From NCBI GenBank assembly GCA_944548615.1, contig OX155964.1, positions 20,068,653-20,132,652 of the forward strand: a stretch of DNA of 64,000 nucleotides. Direction: 5' to 3'. The notes beneath the pieces were generated by a model. The model worked only from the letters and a program-made list of their open reading frames with translations, was not told where the DNA came from and ran no database searches. Shown piece after piece: positions 44,171 through 55,160 of this stretch; the first letter of the stretch is position 1, and each line of letters begins with the position of its first letter. The stretch comes from Micropterix aruncella (Eukaryota; Arthropoda; Insecta; Lepidoptera; Micropterigidae). The position numbers and the translations under genes were made by a program.

Positions 44171-46246
44171 ATTTTGTGAATAAATTGAATACAGGCATTA
44201 AAAACAGACATTGCAATCCACACCAAATAAATATCTATCGATGGTGTCTAACTAATGAATAAAATTAAGTACTTGGACACTTCCTAGTCAAGTTAATCAA
44301 CTTGTTAGCAGCTAGCTGAGGTCGAATATAATGGTGGGACGCCCGGTAATGACTTATGATTATGTAATAGTAGATTTACAAGCCTTGAATAGGGCCTCTG
44401 CACCGCTTAATCGATTCAGTAACCTTCGCGCAGCATCACAATCACAGAGATAAAAGCGACGCCGCGAGGCTTCCGTTTGGTTCGACCATAAAATGCGGCG
44501 CAAAATACAAGATATAGATATTTAAATTTATTCATTGGACAGATAGTGTTTAATTAGACTTTGAAAAGCAATCACCTTTATCAGCGTTTAGTTTGCATCA
44601 TCTAAATTCGCAGCCTCCGAATTCTTCTCCTTCTTCTAATACACGGATGTAGCTCTCCTACGCAACATGTAGATGGCACGCATACACTAAGAAAAATATA
44701 ACGATGTAATACAACAAGGACTACGTATATAACACTGACTGTGGTCCATACGTATGAATTAACATGTCGCGTAACGGTGTCAGCATGACAGAAATTACCA
44801 TATCGCAGTTTTTTTATTTATTTATTTATTTAGGAATTTACAATTATCTACAGTAAATGGACATATGGTATACAATTATAATGTCATAGCCGAGAATCCA
44901 GTAGCAAACAACTGATATCATGTTACGTCAGAAACTGTTGCCAATGATCCTATTTTAATGTCGCCTAACTAGGCAATAGCCTGTTTTAAGGCGGACTTTT
45001 AAATTGATGTAAATATATTATGAACCAATATAAAATACTAAGTAATGAAGAATACAGAAAATTTGGGAGAATTTATACACTCAGAGTTATTATTAATCCT
45101 TACAAGCTGGAAAATTAAATATAAAATTGATAATATAAAAGTGACATTGATAAAAAAGATGCACAATTAGCTAAGCTAGTATTTAGATAATCATAATTGC
45201 TTAAAAATAGAGTGAGATAGTAAAATATAATAATAAAAATTTAAAATTTGTAAAAAAGATAATTAAAATTGGAATTAAAATACAATAGGAAATGAAAGAT
45301 ATAAAATTGTTAACCATAGCATAATCATAATAAAAAAAATTATGTTCAAATAAAAAGTATGCAAGTAATCATAATTGGTTAAAAAAACATAATGTTATTA
45401 TATTACGTCGCGACCTTGGGATTTCGCTTCTAACACGACAGCATGAAGTAGTATACGTACGGTTATAGTCACACATGAATCATGTTGATACATATAATCG
45501 AGTAATGGAGTTTAAACAAAATTCCTTGTAATTAAAAAAGAAATACGATTGAAACAGCGTTATTTTGTATAAAACCGTAATAACAAAATAGTAATGTAAT
45601 AATCAATCCAATATTTTTCTCAGTGTAGTTCATAAATTAATTATGTTCAATATGGCGACTTTCGCAGTATGATGTAGATGGCTCTCTAAACACCAGTTTA
45701 CAATCATCTAAATTTGCAGCCTCCAAATTGTTTTGCTTTTTCAGGTGCCTTCTCATATTTGAGGGATGGCTATCACATTGATTTTATGGTGTATTAGATT
45801 GCTCAACGACGTACTACGATTCGGAAACCACCATTTTACTACGAAACGCAACTTGTATATGGCACTTACAGTGCCAAAAATTATGTTAAATATGGCGACT
45901 TTTGCTGTATATATATAGCGCTCTAACATGCCTATACGGTATAAAATAATAATATAATAGCAAACAAAATTTTAAATCATAGCTTTAAATATTTTAATAT
46001 TATTTACAAAAATGATGACAATTTTTAATATAGTATGCAGGTTTCAATACGTAATAATTAAGCAGTTTAAAGTTTCGAATATATTACAGTTATTGGTTTA
46101 CTAAAAAAATGTACCATAACTTAGCTTTCGGCGTGATGAGCGTAAACATACGTATGATGATAAACCCGCTCATTGTGAAATTTCACAACAACGAAGAGAA
46201 CCAAATGAACAAACAACATTACTATGTTAAATAGGTGGTATTTCTT
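44171..46246. other. 2.1-kb AT-rich stretch without a gene
   Basis: (ATTT)n at 44813-44832, then about 600 b of very AT-rich sequence. Two diverged copies of a segment (CATCTAAATTnGCAGCCTCC and ATGGCGACTTTnGC words) lie near 44600, 45650-45730 and 45890. No RNA or coding signal. Confidence 0.4.
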
Positions 46247-46370
46247 TTTACACGACTAGCCGACAAAAAAGTGTTCAGGGTTCATTTCGTGTTGTTTTCC
46301 GTTTCTTTATTTCACCGTAACTTCTAAACGCTTGCACCAATTTAGAAGTGTGTAGTATTGTTAGAAGCCC
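46247..46370 (+). repeat. Family A 5' fragment
   Basis: TTTTTACACGACTAGCC to TAGTATTGTTAGAAG, then truncated. Confidence 0.75.
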
Positions 46371-46529
46371 TATGTTAAGAAACTTGCCCATTAAGAAATG
46401 TCACAATAAAGACGAGAAACCGATAAACACAAATAATATTGCTTTGTAAAATAGTTTTTTCAATCGTTCGCAGTTAATGTGGACTTCTCTCCGCCTCCAA
46501 ATTTACCACTGTTTTATGCTGTATTCGCC

Positions 46530-46680
46530 GCTGACTTGGCTGACTGTATTGACTACTTCCTAGAGTTCTTCATCACTACTTGCCAATAATACGGTGTCGT
46601 CAGCGTAGCGAAAGTTATTAACGGGAGTGTCATTTACGAGAATTCACTCCAATTCAGTCCAAATCCAAGCCAAATATTTG
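46530..46680 (-). pseudogene. Reverse transcriptase scrap
   Basis: On the minus strand FRYADDTVLLASSDEEL is followed by a stop. It is the catalytic box of a non-LTR reverse transcriptase with only about 20 residues of context. Confidence 0.55.
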
Positions 46681-47397
46681 AAGACAGTAAAAACGACAAA
46701 CGTGTAATTCATGGAATATTATGCGACTAAACTACACTTTTTGCCATGCCAACAGTTAAAAAAAACTAGTAGACTATTCAATGCCAACTGAGCGGTACTA
46801 ATCACGGCATTGGCACGTGTCGGCGTTGCTGTGCGGCGAAACAGATTTATAAAAATAAAATAGTAAATAAAATTTTAAAAAACGCGTTTCATAGCAACGA
46901 TATAAATAAATGTGTACGGTAATATGAAAATAAGGAAAAGCGTTTGTAAACCGTTGCGGTAGGTCAGCGTTTTCCTTGACCGGTGATTAGAAAAATTCAC
47001 GTCTGAAAGACATCATAGCGGAAATGTTTTCCTGATGACTGAAGGAAATCCAATGACTGAAAATAAAAACGAGTCTTTTTGAAATCAGATCAATAGGACA
47101 TTAAATACATTAAAGCTGAAGTTGATAAAACTACTAAATTGATTTAACTCCATGTTAAATCAATTTAGTAGTTTCCACCCTATTCCATTTGATGCTGACG
47201 TCAGACTTTAAAACAAAATTTGTTTTTTTTTGTTTTAGTAATTAAATTCAACATTTTCAATTTTATAATAATTGGTTTCACGGCTCTCATACAAGACAAA
47301 TGACCGGTATCTTGTTAGAGTCTCTTTATTATTATCTGCTAATATTTCTGTATATTAACATCTTCGCTAATGTTATTAAAATTATCTCACAAGACAC
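46681..47397. other. Unassigned AT-rich stretch
   Basis: A short inverted pair, ACTACTAAATTGATTTAACT and CATGTTAAATCAATTTAGTA, lies at 47130-47172. Nothing else recognised. Confidence 0.4.
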
Positions 47398-48770
47398 AAC
47401 TAGAGTTGTCAACTACAACGGGCGAACCCGTCACTTCATCTCCCGTGAAGAGAACGCAGAAGACTTAGGACAAAACAGTCCACCGTCAAGCTCCGCCACA
47501 TGCCCGTAAGAGGCCAACGCCTTATCCGCGAGATAACCAGGTATGTTACCCAGCGGGCTCCCTCACGCCCTTACTTCCAGTTGCGACCAGATTACTCCGG
47601 TCACTCGACTGGTGACGAGTTCGAGGTCGCTTGCGCGGTCCTCTCCCTTACGAAGCGGTGAAACGGTGTAAACCGAATCTATCGCGGATCACGGCATCCT
47701 TTGCCCGGCTGTGTCACCCGGTATTGGGTGACCGATGGTCGTTTCAAGAGCAGTCGCCGTAAGGTCATCAACCACCCCCGCTCTATAGGAAACAGTACTG
47801 CTTCCAGACTCCCCCGACTGTTAGTCAGAGTGTAAATCGATTGGCTTTCGCCGCACGGTTTGCAGACCGTCCAGGAGCGCCAGAAGGTTGACTCCTAGAG
47901 GAAACTAGCCCTAAGGCCTGCCCGGGCTCGCACTTCATGCGTAGAGGCCACCAGATGGGTGTTGACCCGTGAGTGTGACCAACCCTGAACAAAATGGGTC
48001 TTCGTGGCCAACTCAGCAAGGTCCATGGGCCCGTGGGCCCATTAGCTCCCAGACACAGACAAGACACTGATACAATGAGCTCCCAGACACTCACAAGACA
48101 CAGGTAGGACTAGCGTAGAAGACTTTGGGACGACACAAACCTACCGCCCAGCAAACCCACGAACCCGCCAGAGACCAACGCCTTACGGCGAGCCGCTAGG
48201 CACTAGGAAGGTTAAACAGTGGGGCTACCTCGCCCCTGGCTGCCAGTTTTGGTAGGATATCTCCGTCTGGAATTAACCTTCAGGGTACCGCTTCCTCCCG
48301 ACTGGTTACGGGATCGAAGTCGCTTACGCGGCCTCTACCTGCCGTAATTCAGCGGTGATTCAGTTTGAATCTATCACGAACCAAAGGCATATTTTGACCG
48401 GCTCTGAATTCAGGATCAGGTAGGCTAATGGTCCTTTCAGGAGTGGTTGACGACAGGTCAATATCCACTCCCCTGCTTAGGAGACAGTATATTTCCATAG
48501 TCTCCAAACTCCTTCAGCAATTAGTCGGAGTGCACAACCGATTGGCGTCGCCCAACAGTGCGCAAACCGTGCAGTAGCGCCGGGATGCAATCCCGCCAGG
48601 AGAAACCTGTCCGCCAGCCGTGCGGCCTGAGACGCGAGAGTCTTTCCCTGGGTAGCCTTCCGCACGCGGAGGCTTCTGAATAGGAACTGAATCGTGAGTT
48701 GAGCCGATCCGAGAACAAAATGGATGTCATGATGGCCCAATCTACACGAAACAATTCGCTACCTCTGAGG
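47398..48770 (+). mobile_element. Family B foldback elements, compound
   Basis: Starts GAGTTGTCAACTACAACGGG. The first part (to about 48060) is the inverse of 5816-6478. The second part (about 48080-48770) parallels the left half of the copy at 2040 (ATATCTCCGTCTGGAATT, ACTGGTTACGGGATCGAAGT, GAGGCTTCTGAATAGG). A duplicated TTAGCTCCCAGACAC / TGAGCTCCCAGACAC marks the join at 48044-48085. Two half-elements are therefore fused head to tail. The minus-strand frames here are by-products. Confidence 0.75.
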
Positions 48771-49189
48771 TACAGAATTATAGTGTTACTCCACTAGTTT
48801 GGCATGACTTTAGCTCAGAGACTGTAGATACTTGAGCGAATACGTGTGGATCGGCCTTTAGAGAATACGTCTATTTTTGTTTTATTGAAGGTGATGTGTC
48901 CCGGACACTGTATGTGTGTGTTAGTAACGCACACTTAAACATTTTTGATATACAAACAAATATGTATCTAATTAGTGTCTAATTTGCCATCATCATCAAT
49001 AATCGTAGCTTTGCGTATTTCAAATCCGCCTAAATTCAAGGTGAGCGGAAGCTAGATACAGAATAAACGAGGAGTTTAGGTGATTCAAAGTTGAATTTGT
49101 CGCAGTCTCGTGACTGCGTTTTGTTTGTCGGTAGGCGCATTAAAAGCATTTGTGATATTTTATATATTTAAAGCTCTGCAAGATTAGTT
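48771..49189. other. Unassigned stretch
   Basis: Nothing recognised. Confidence 0.4.
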
Positions 49190-49740
49190 AGTTGAGTAGC
49201 ATATCTACTACACGTACCCACCTATACGTACTACAGTCAAACAGGCCTACTTATTTGTGTAATCCCTTCTCACCGCTTCATCCCATGGCCTTGCCTTGCG
49301 CTCTCAGGAAAATCTATTATTGGCTATACCTCAGCATTGATCAACTTTCATGTCCAAGTCTTTCGCAGTGCAGGCGGCCCGACTCTGAAATTCCGTGCCT
49401 TTGCCCGTAAGACAACTCGAATCCCTGAGCGGGTTTAAAAAAATCTCTAAAGAGACATTTACTCAACTCATGAATACCTCTCCCGCTTCCTTTGCTTGTT
49501 TTTATATTTCATTCCTCCCTTCGATATCGAGTTGACATACGTTACTAATCACTGTTTTATATTCTTTATGATGACTATTACTTGAGTGTATTCATTTATG
49601 ACTCCTTTTATAAATCAATTTGCCCACATAAACATTTAGTCACAATAACCCTGGCGGTATGGCCGGATGATATTGCCACTTGGCAATAGACCTACCACAT
49701 TGTAGTCTTTTGTGTGCAATAAAGCTTTTTAAACAAACAA
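49190..49740 (+). pseudogene. LINE 3' end (ORF2 C-terminus and 3' UTR)
   Basis: In the frame running through 49360-49490 the translation gives an ARL-stop-NSVPLPVRQLE segment, with TGA where a Trp codon is usual, followed by LSGFKKISKETFTQ, the ORF2 tail of a Jockey/CR1-type LINE. The 3' UTR has GGCGGTATGGCCGG, the hairpin ATTGCCACTTGGCAAT and a CAATAAAGC...(CAAA) tail ending at about 49740. Confidence 0.7.
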
Positions 49741-49983
49741 ATCTATATTTTCCCAGTAGGAACTGGAGGTTGCAGCTCTAGAAGATATACTATCAATTTA
49801 AATACATCTGTTAATTCGGCTCAAAGGATCAACGATCAAAACATTTGCAATCAGTACAGGCACGTATAGGCTACTGAGCCCAGTTGCACTATGATGTTCA
49901 CAGGTGCTTATGTTTGCTTACAGCAAACTGAAAGTGGAACAATGTGTGCTTGTTGAAGGCAACATCTGCCCAGGTCGATCTCA

Positions 49984-51190
49984 GGGGGGTGATTCTTGAA
50001 AAATTTAGCATGCTAAAAGACAGTGGGCATTTTGGGCCAACTTTTCCAATAGCTGTAAATTATATACCAATGGAAAGATCTCTTTATGTATAACATTTAT
50101 CACGATCTCAAATATGAGCCGTTTCTGAGTTATATCCTATTAAATATGCCTAATTACCTATATACCCTAGGGCACCTAACACATCCAGGAATTATATTTT
50201 TAATCGTCGCAGAATACCAGAAACGATTAACTACATTCGCTGTGTGAGTACAAACTATATATTCCTAACCCTTGACTACACTCGCGGGGTACAAACGTAC
50301 CCCACGAGATCTATTTCACACTCTAATTCTGTAGTCGCGCGGGTGTCGGTGTTGCGCGTCCATGTAATCTCAGCGTCGCCAGAGAGTGTGTTTCTAAAAT
50401 TAGGCTTAATTTTATCATTTATTTTAATAAACGACTATTATTTCTAGTGCATAAACATTTAAACATGATTAAAGATTGTGTGAAAGTACATATTTTCTTA
50501 GCTTAACTTACTTTATTTGAAAAAGGTAGTATTTCCCGTTGTCTGTTAAAATTTTATAAAGGTTTGTTATGTTTTACCAATTGGAGTAATATTAAAGACA
50601 TTCGATTCTCAAATGGCGTTTTATTCCTATGCTAAAATAAGAAATATATATAATTTCTCATTTATATTAAAATTTTCCTAAAAAAGAAAAGGGGTACAAA
50701 ACAACCCCACTATATAGTGGACATATGTGTGCCAAAACCGCGAGTGTAGTTAAGGGCTAAGAATGCTCTAATTTGTCAGTGGTATATAAAGGGGAAATAT
50801 TGGGATATGTGGGTTGAACTCTGTAATGTGTCTCATGATTTAATTCTCGCCCTGTTTCCTGACTAATATGCTAAGGTCAGCTGTTCAACATGGTGTGTCC
50901 AGTAACCGTACATCATATTATGCTATTTTTTACGGATCTTCACTGTAAATAATTTTCAATAAATACTTGTCATGAGGGTTTTCGTATAATTAGCCATATT
51001 TAAGAAGATTACGAACTTCAAAACTCCGAAATGGTTCATAATTAAGGTAAGTGTAGTAGTGATAAATATTCTAGATAAATAGATCTTTCCAATGTTCAAT
51101 ACGTTATTGTTATTGGAGAGGTGGGCCCAGCGCCCATACATTTTAGCCCATTGTCCTTTGGCATGCAAAATTTTTCAAAAATAGGCCCTC
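49984..51190. mobile_element. Family F TIR element, 1.2 kb
   Basis: The left end GGGGTGATTCTTGAAAAATT, GCATGCTAAAAGACAGTGGG pairs with the right end CCCATTGTCCTTTGGCATGC, AATTTTTCAAAAATAGG, giving TIRs of about 45 b. The interior has no transposase and is interrupted by a piggyBac-like MITE (50269-50756). Confidence 0.65.
50269..50756. mobile_element. piggyBac-like MITE with CTAA duplication, 488 b
   Basis: CTAA (50265-50268) | CCCTTGACTACACTCGCGG ... CCGCGAGTGTAGTTAAGGG | CTAA (50757-50760). Subterminal GGGGTAC...CCCC palindromes sit near both ends (50287-50305, 50690-50708). Four-base duplications with CCC ends fit piggyBac, though the usual target is TTAA. Confidence 0.75.
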
Positions 51191-51407
51191 AGATAGTCCC
51201 ACCCGATGTAGATGCTTATTCAACATCAGTGACCAAAGCGTGCGTCGTTGGTATAAGCTTGTTTTAGTGGGTTGGAAGTCTTATATTGGACGTTTTGCCA
51301 CATTCGACTTAGTATATTCCACCAGTATTTATGACTATGTGTTGGCGACCCTTCCTTTGGGTTGCTATAGCTTTTTATACGGCACAGGTTGGTTCTGAAA
51401 TCCAGGC
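51191..51407. other. Short unassigned spacer
   Basis: A 62-codon minus-strand frame is present. Nothing recognised. Confidence 0.35.
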
Positions 51408-51415
51408 CTCTCATT

Positions 51416-51601
51416 CAGTGCCGGATTTAGACATGATAAGGCCATAAGCTATTTGAGCTTTTGCTACCCTATATCATTGATTTTATAGTCTATATGTATG
51501 CATATATGACAATTGCTCACTCGGACAATTTTTTGGGGGCCTCCAAAAAAGTGGGGGCCCTAAGCTATAGCTTGTGTAGCTTATACGTAAATCCTACATT
51601 G
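51416..51601 (+). mobile_element. hAT-like MITE, 186 b
   Basis: TIRs CAGTGCCGGATTTA and TAAATCCTACATTG with a perfect 8-b duplication CTCTCATT (51408-51415, 51602-51609). GGGGGCCTCC...GGGGGCCC lies inside. The inverse of this element is at 31452-31598. Confidence 0.85.
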
Positions 51602-51609
51602 CTCTCATT

Positions 51610-52096
51610 GGTCACATGGCTCATTTGTTGGACAACTGGTCGGCTTTTTCGTTCCCAATTCATTGGTGCATTCCACGAGAATTCCACTCTTCAGATTTCA
51701 GATTTCTATTCAGATAATTTGAGGCAAAGTAAAGAAGTCTAACCGTAAAGTAAGAAGTGGGAACCGTAAAATTATTATTATTATAAGACGTGCAGGAGAA
51801 ACAAACTTAAACACAGCCATTGGCTCATCGCATACCTAACTGAGCAAAAACGCCCATATCTAGAGGATGCTGATATTTTACTTAGGATATTGCTTTTCCG
51901 CGAGCTGACTGGTGTGACGTCCAGTTACGTTACGTACATTAGTTACATATATCTACTCTTCTTTTTCTTGGAGTGCCGAAGTTGCAGATAGAGTTGCTGA
52001 TATAGATATAGATAGAGGACAGATCTCCATTTCAAATAGATATCTGGTACCTAATCTGGATCGAAGGACGAAAAGAATTTAAATTAAAATACGTAC
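51610..52096. other. 5' end of the ETS intron, no feature
   Basis: AT-rich. Nothing recognised besides the donor site at its right end. Confidence 0.5.
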
Positions 52097-53028
52097 CTAA
52101 ATTTCCCGATTGAGTAGTCCTCCCATTTGATGATTTTGGGGCAGTATTTCGGATTAAGCAATAAGTCTCTTAAGAATTCCGGCACTGATACGTTCTTGAC
52201 ACGTTTGTGGATCTTCTTTCCGCTTCCAGGGGGTCTCCCCGGTTTCCTTTTGCTGGGAGTGGCGTTGGGTATGGATCTCTCGCTGTCTGATTCCGAGCAG
52301 GGCTTGGAAGGTGGCGAATCGTGGTCCGCGAAGTGGATCACGCTGTCTTCCGGAATACTGGAGTCGTAGTCTGAGTCCCAGGTTGGGAGGCGCTCCTGCT
52401 GGGTCTTGTCTAGGTCTAGGAAGATGCGAGAGTCCTGGTCGTTGAACGAGTCGAATTCCGGGTCGAATTTATCTATTACGGTTTTGGGGACGACCGCCTC
52501 GTCGTAGCCCTGCGCATACGAAGTGTCTGAGGTTATCCTCTCGTGCAAGGATTGGTAGAGGAGATCCGCTACATTTATGGCTAACGACCTGTCCAACGTG
52601 GCGTATTGCATGTAGCTCAGGAAGGAGTCTCTCGACATCCTCATTAGGTTTTGCCCTGTCGTGTTTTGGAAGAGGTACGTGGGTATTTCCGCGGCCGAAT
52701 ACCCGTTGGATTGGGCTGTGCATATGATCCACTGCATCGCGTCCCACTCGGACCACTCATATATTGGTTTCGTCTTCCAGGAATCGGGCGTTGGTTCTTC
52801 GGGCTCCACCTTCATGATTTGATCCAGGTGCGTGTAGTTGCATTGGTAGTTGGACGAGAAGGGCTCTCCCTCGTAGGGGGCGTTGGTAAGGTTGTTGAAG
52901 CTGACGAGAACGGACTCGTCCGCCATGGTGACGTTCATGAGGACGGCTAAGTTGTCGCTTTCCGCCTCGGAGAGGGCGCAACTCACCTCCTCGTAGAGGG
53001 AGGCGTTCGTATCGTAAGACAACAACAT
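52097..53028 (-). CDS. ETS transcription factor (ESE/ELF3/EHF class), coding exon 1
   Basis: Encodes residues 1-310 and two bases of codon 311 of a predicted 384-residue nuclear DNA-binding regulator. Seen in the translation: SAM/Pointed domain at about 86-165 (Trp92, Trp95 and Trp100 near its start), an acidic, Ser-rich linker at about 186-258, an AT-hook at 260-272 with core Gly264-Arg265-Pro266, then the start of the ETS domain (about 280-311, including the IIKWED segment with Trp302). The reading frame would run on only three codons past Arg311 to a TAA, but AG|GTACGT at 52098-52091 is a strong donor and the ETS domain would otherwise be cut off, so the exon ends at 52097. The start is the first ATG of the frame, and no ATG occurs between it and the proposed start site at 53256. 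SAM + AT-hook + ETS is the known order in the vertebrate ESE/ELF3 group. The first conserved ETS Trp appears to be Pro283. The exact orthologue name was not checked. Confidence 0.95.
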
Positions 53029-53249
53029 CCTTATATCGATCTGCGCGCACGAAAAGAACGTCTCCTTGCAAGAAAAAAATCACACACAGCACAGTTTTTT
53101 CTCTTTTCGAATTGTGCGTAATTGTATAATATCCGGCACGAGGGCCGCGCGAAATCGTACCGTACCACAAAACGCGTAAACACAGAACAATAATATTTAT
53201 GCGCGGGGAAGGGGACGACGCGCTCGACGAGCGGCGCGCAAGTCTGAAA

Positions 53250-53290
53250 TGAAACTGAATGCGGGAGGCGGACACCGCCCCCCTTTATCG
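53250..53290 (-). promoter_or_regulatory. Candidate core promoter of the ETS gene
   Basis: On the minus strand an arthropod initiator-like ATTCAGTTT places a possible start at 53256. GATAAA (53289-53284) lies about 30 b upstream, the usual TATA spacing. The resulting 5' leader of about 228 b contains no ATG. A second AT-rich box (ATAAATATT, 53200-53192) could serve a start near 53165. The whole stretch 52.1-53.46 kb is much richer in G+C and CpG than its surroundings, as expected for an expressed 5' end. Positions are inferred from motifs only. Confidence 0.3.
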
Positions 53291-53801
53291 CCGCGACGCC
53301 TGTCAGTGTAGTGGTGATGCTCCGCCTCTGTCGCGCGCAGGCCCTCTCGCTTCCTCCCCCGGCGCTACGTTTTGACACTTGTTTGAATGCAGATCACTGC
53401 TAGGGACCTGTTTGTGGAGGCGACGTGCGTGGCATTGGGCTCGCCCCAGTAACTGCGCTGTCATCTGCAAAAAAAAAACAACGCTGGATTCCTATACCGC
53501 CTTCCTTGAGTTTTCCGAAAGCTCCTCACCGGCAATTTCGCAACACTTGGCGGCTCAACATTAAATTACATTACATTTTCGTCATGACTAACAAATCAAT
53601 AATTTAATAATATAATAATCTAATAATTTGTAATGATCTAATAATCTAATAATAAATAATAATAATCTGACAAAAAAATAATAAATTTGCAAATAAATAA
53701 AATGTTCAATTAACGGCTAAAAACCGCTCAGGTCAGGCAGTAAGCAAGTCTCGTTACTACTATTTACTTAACATACATAGGTAGTCAAGAATTTTAATTA
53801 T
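53291..53801. other. Upstream region of the ETS gene
   Basis: GC-rich to about 53460, then AT-rich with repeated TAATAATCTAAT words (53600-53680). It may hold promoter-proximal elements. No sites can be named. Confidence 0.35.
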
Positions 53802-54298
53802 TAGGGGCTCTCTAGACGATCAAGCATCGCGGGCTGGGGTAATCGTAAACCGCAGGATATTTGCAAATATATTTTTTTAATATTTACCAAAAATGTCTAA
53901 TTTTGTAGTTGTATACCAGGGAGTAGGGTTAATTAGACGTAATTGATTGATGAATGACGTGATTCCTTGGTATAAACAACAAAATTAGGCATTTTTAGTA
54001 AATATTAAAAATATATTTGCATATTTCCTGCGGTTGACGATCCCTTCCCAGATAGCGACGCGATGCTTGACAAGCATGCTTGACCGTCTAGAGCAGTGAT
54101 TCCCAAAGTGGTCCAGGTGGACCCCTAGGGGTCCACGGGAGACTCGACGGGGGTCTACAATGGCGTGAAAAATATGGTAGAAATGTATGGGAATATGGTG
54201 GAAATGTAGAAGCAGGGGGTCCACCAAAACAAGTAAAATTTTGAAAGTGGTCTACGAGAAAAATAAGTCTGAGAACCTCTGGTCTAGAGAGTCCCATA
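53802..54298. mobile_element. Family D palindromic MITE, copy 3, interrupted
   Basis: Starts GGGGCTCTCTAGACGATCAA, with arms and centre like the copies at 23990 and 24344. The right terminus CTAGAGAGTCCC is displaced to 54284-54295 by an inserted hAT-like MITE. Confidence 0.85.
54094..54281. mobile_element. hAT-like MITE nested in family D, 188 b
   Basis: Begins CAGTGATTCCCAAAGTGG and ends CTGAGAACCTCTG, with GTGGACCCCTAGGGGTCCAC inside. It is flanked by a perfect 8-b duplication GTCTAGAG (54086-54093, 54282-54289) that is part of the family D terminus, proving insertion. Confidence 0.9.
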
Positions 54299-54771
54299 GA
54301 TTGTCAAGATAATATAAATAATGAAAATAGAAGCCTAATAATTGAAATAGTCAATAATTTGAATAGATACGTAGTCATCGTTATTCACCATAATATCCAA
54401 GTTCACAATAAAATGTTAAATAATCAAATAAAAGCTACAATTTCATGGCAGACCGCCACAATTTATTGCAATTTCTTGCAATATCGCCGCGCTCGACAAA
54501 AAGTACTATATTTATGGAAATAATATATCAATCATTAAAAGAATAACTGTGCAATGATCGAATTGAAATTTCGTATATAGAATATTGAAGTCTCATTTTG
54601 TAAAACAATTAGATAATTATAAATAAATATGAGAATGTCGAAAAAGTGAAACAAACTCGGCATTTCTAACTTGTACTTGTGTTACGGAAAAATACGGAAC
54701 CCTATTTAGAAATTATAAATACTATCGTGATCTTTATTAGATTTTCTATCATAAAAACCAATAAAAATTGG
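54299..54771. other. Unassigned AT-rich stretch
   Basis: Nothing recognised. Confidence 0.4.
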
Positions 54772-55160
54772 ATTGTGTTCAGGGCTCATCTATATATGAT
54801 TTCCGTTTATTTATACCACCATAACTTCTAAACGCTTAAACGAATTGAGAAGTGTGTGGTATTGATAGAATCGTTGTCATCCCGAGTCATAGGGTACCTT
54901 AACTGTCCAAATATCAATTAAGTAGTTGTGTAAATGTCCAAATGTCAATAAATTAATATACATATATCGTGTTTAGTGTCAAATGAAAGACCTGATTGAG
55001 TATATTCCGGAAATATACATCTATCTATATATGTATAAATTCATAAACCAAAAATATTTCGTAAAAAACCGTAATAAAAATAATTATAAATACAATAGTT
55101 CACTTTCTCTAACGGGAGACGTGTTTTTTATTCTTTTTAATATATTTAATTGTTCACAGC
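54772..55160 (+). repeat. Family A copy (5' terminus missing)
   Basis: From TTGTGTTCAGGGCTCATCTA through ACTGTCCAAATATCAATTAA to TTTTAATATATTTAATTG. The first 30 or so bases are lost. Confidence 0.8.

Larger units (their letters stand above)
22450..52096 (-). other. 29.6-kb intron of the ETS gene
   Basis: Runs from donor GTACGT (52096-52091) to acceptor CTTACTTCCAG (22460-22450). It is a phase-2 intron (AG|G within Arg311) that splits the ETS domain just before the FRFV strand. Its content is almost entirely repeats: hAT-like, piggyBac-like and foldback elements, LINE ends and a 120-bp tandem array, listed separately. No further ETS-gene exon is needed for a continuous domain. Alternative or non-coding exons cannot be excluded by eye. 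Confidence 0.9.

Noticed and set aside
47398..48770. Ribosomal RNA or other structural RNA because of the high GC content
   Set aside because: No conserved rRNA segments were seen, and the sequence is explained by inverted copies of a foldback element elsewhere in the window.
52127..53275. Several frames antisense to or out of frame with ETS exon 1
   Set aside because: By-products of the GC-rich coding exon. They lack recognisable domains.
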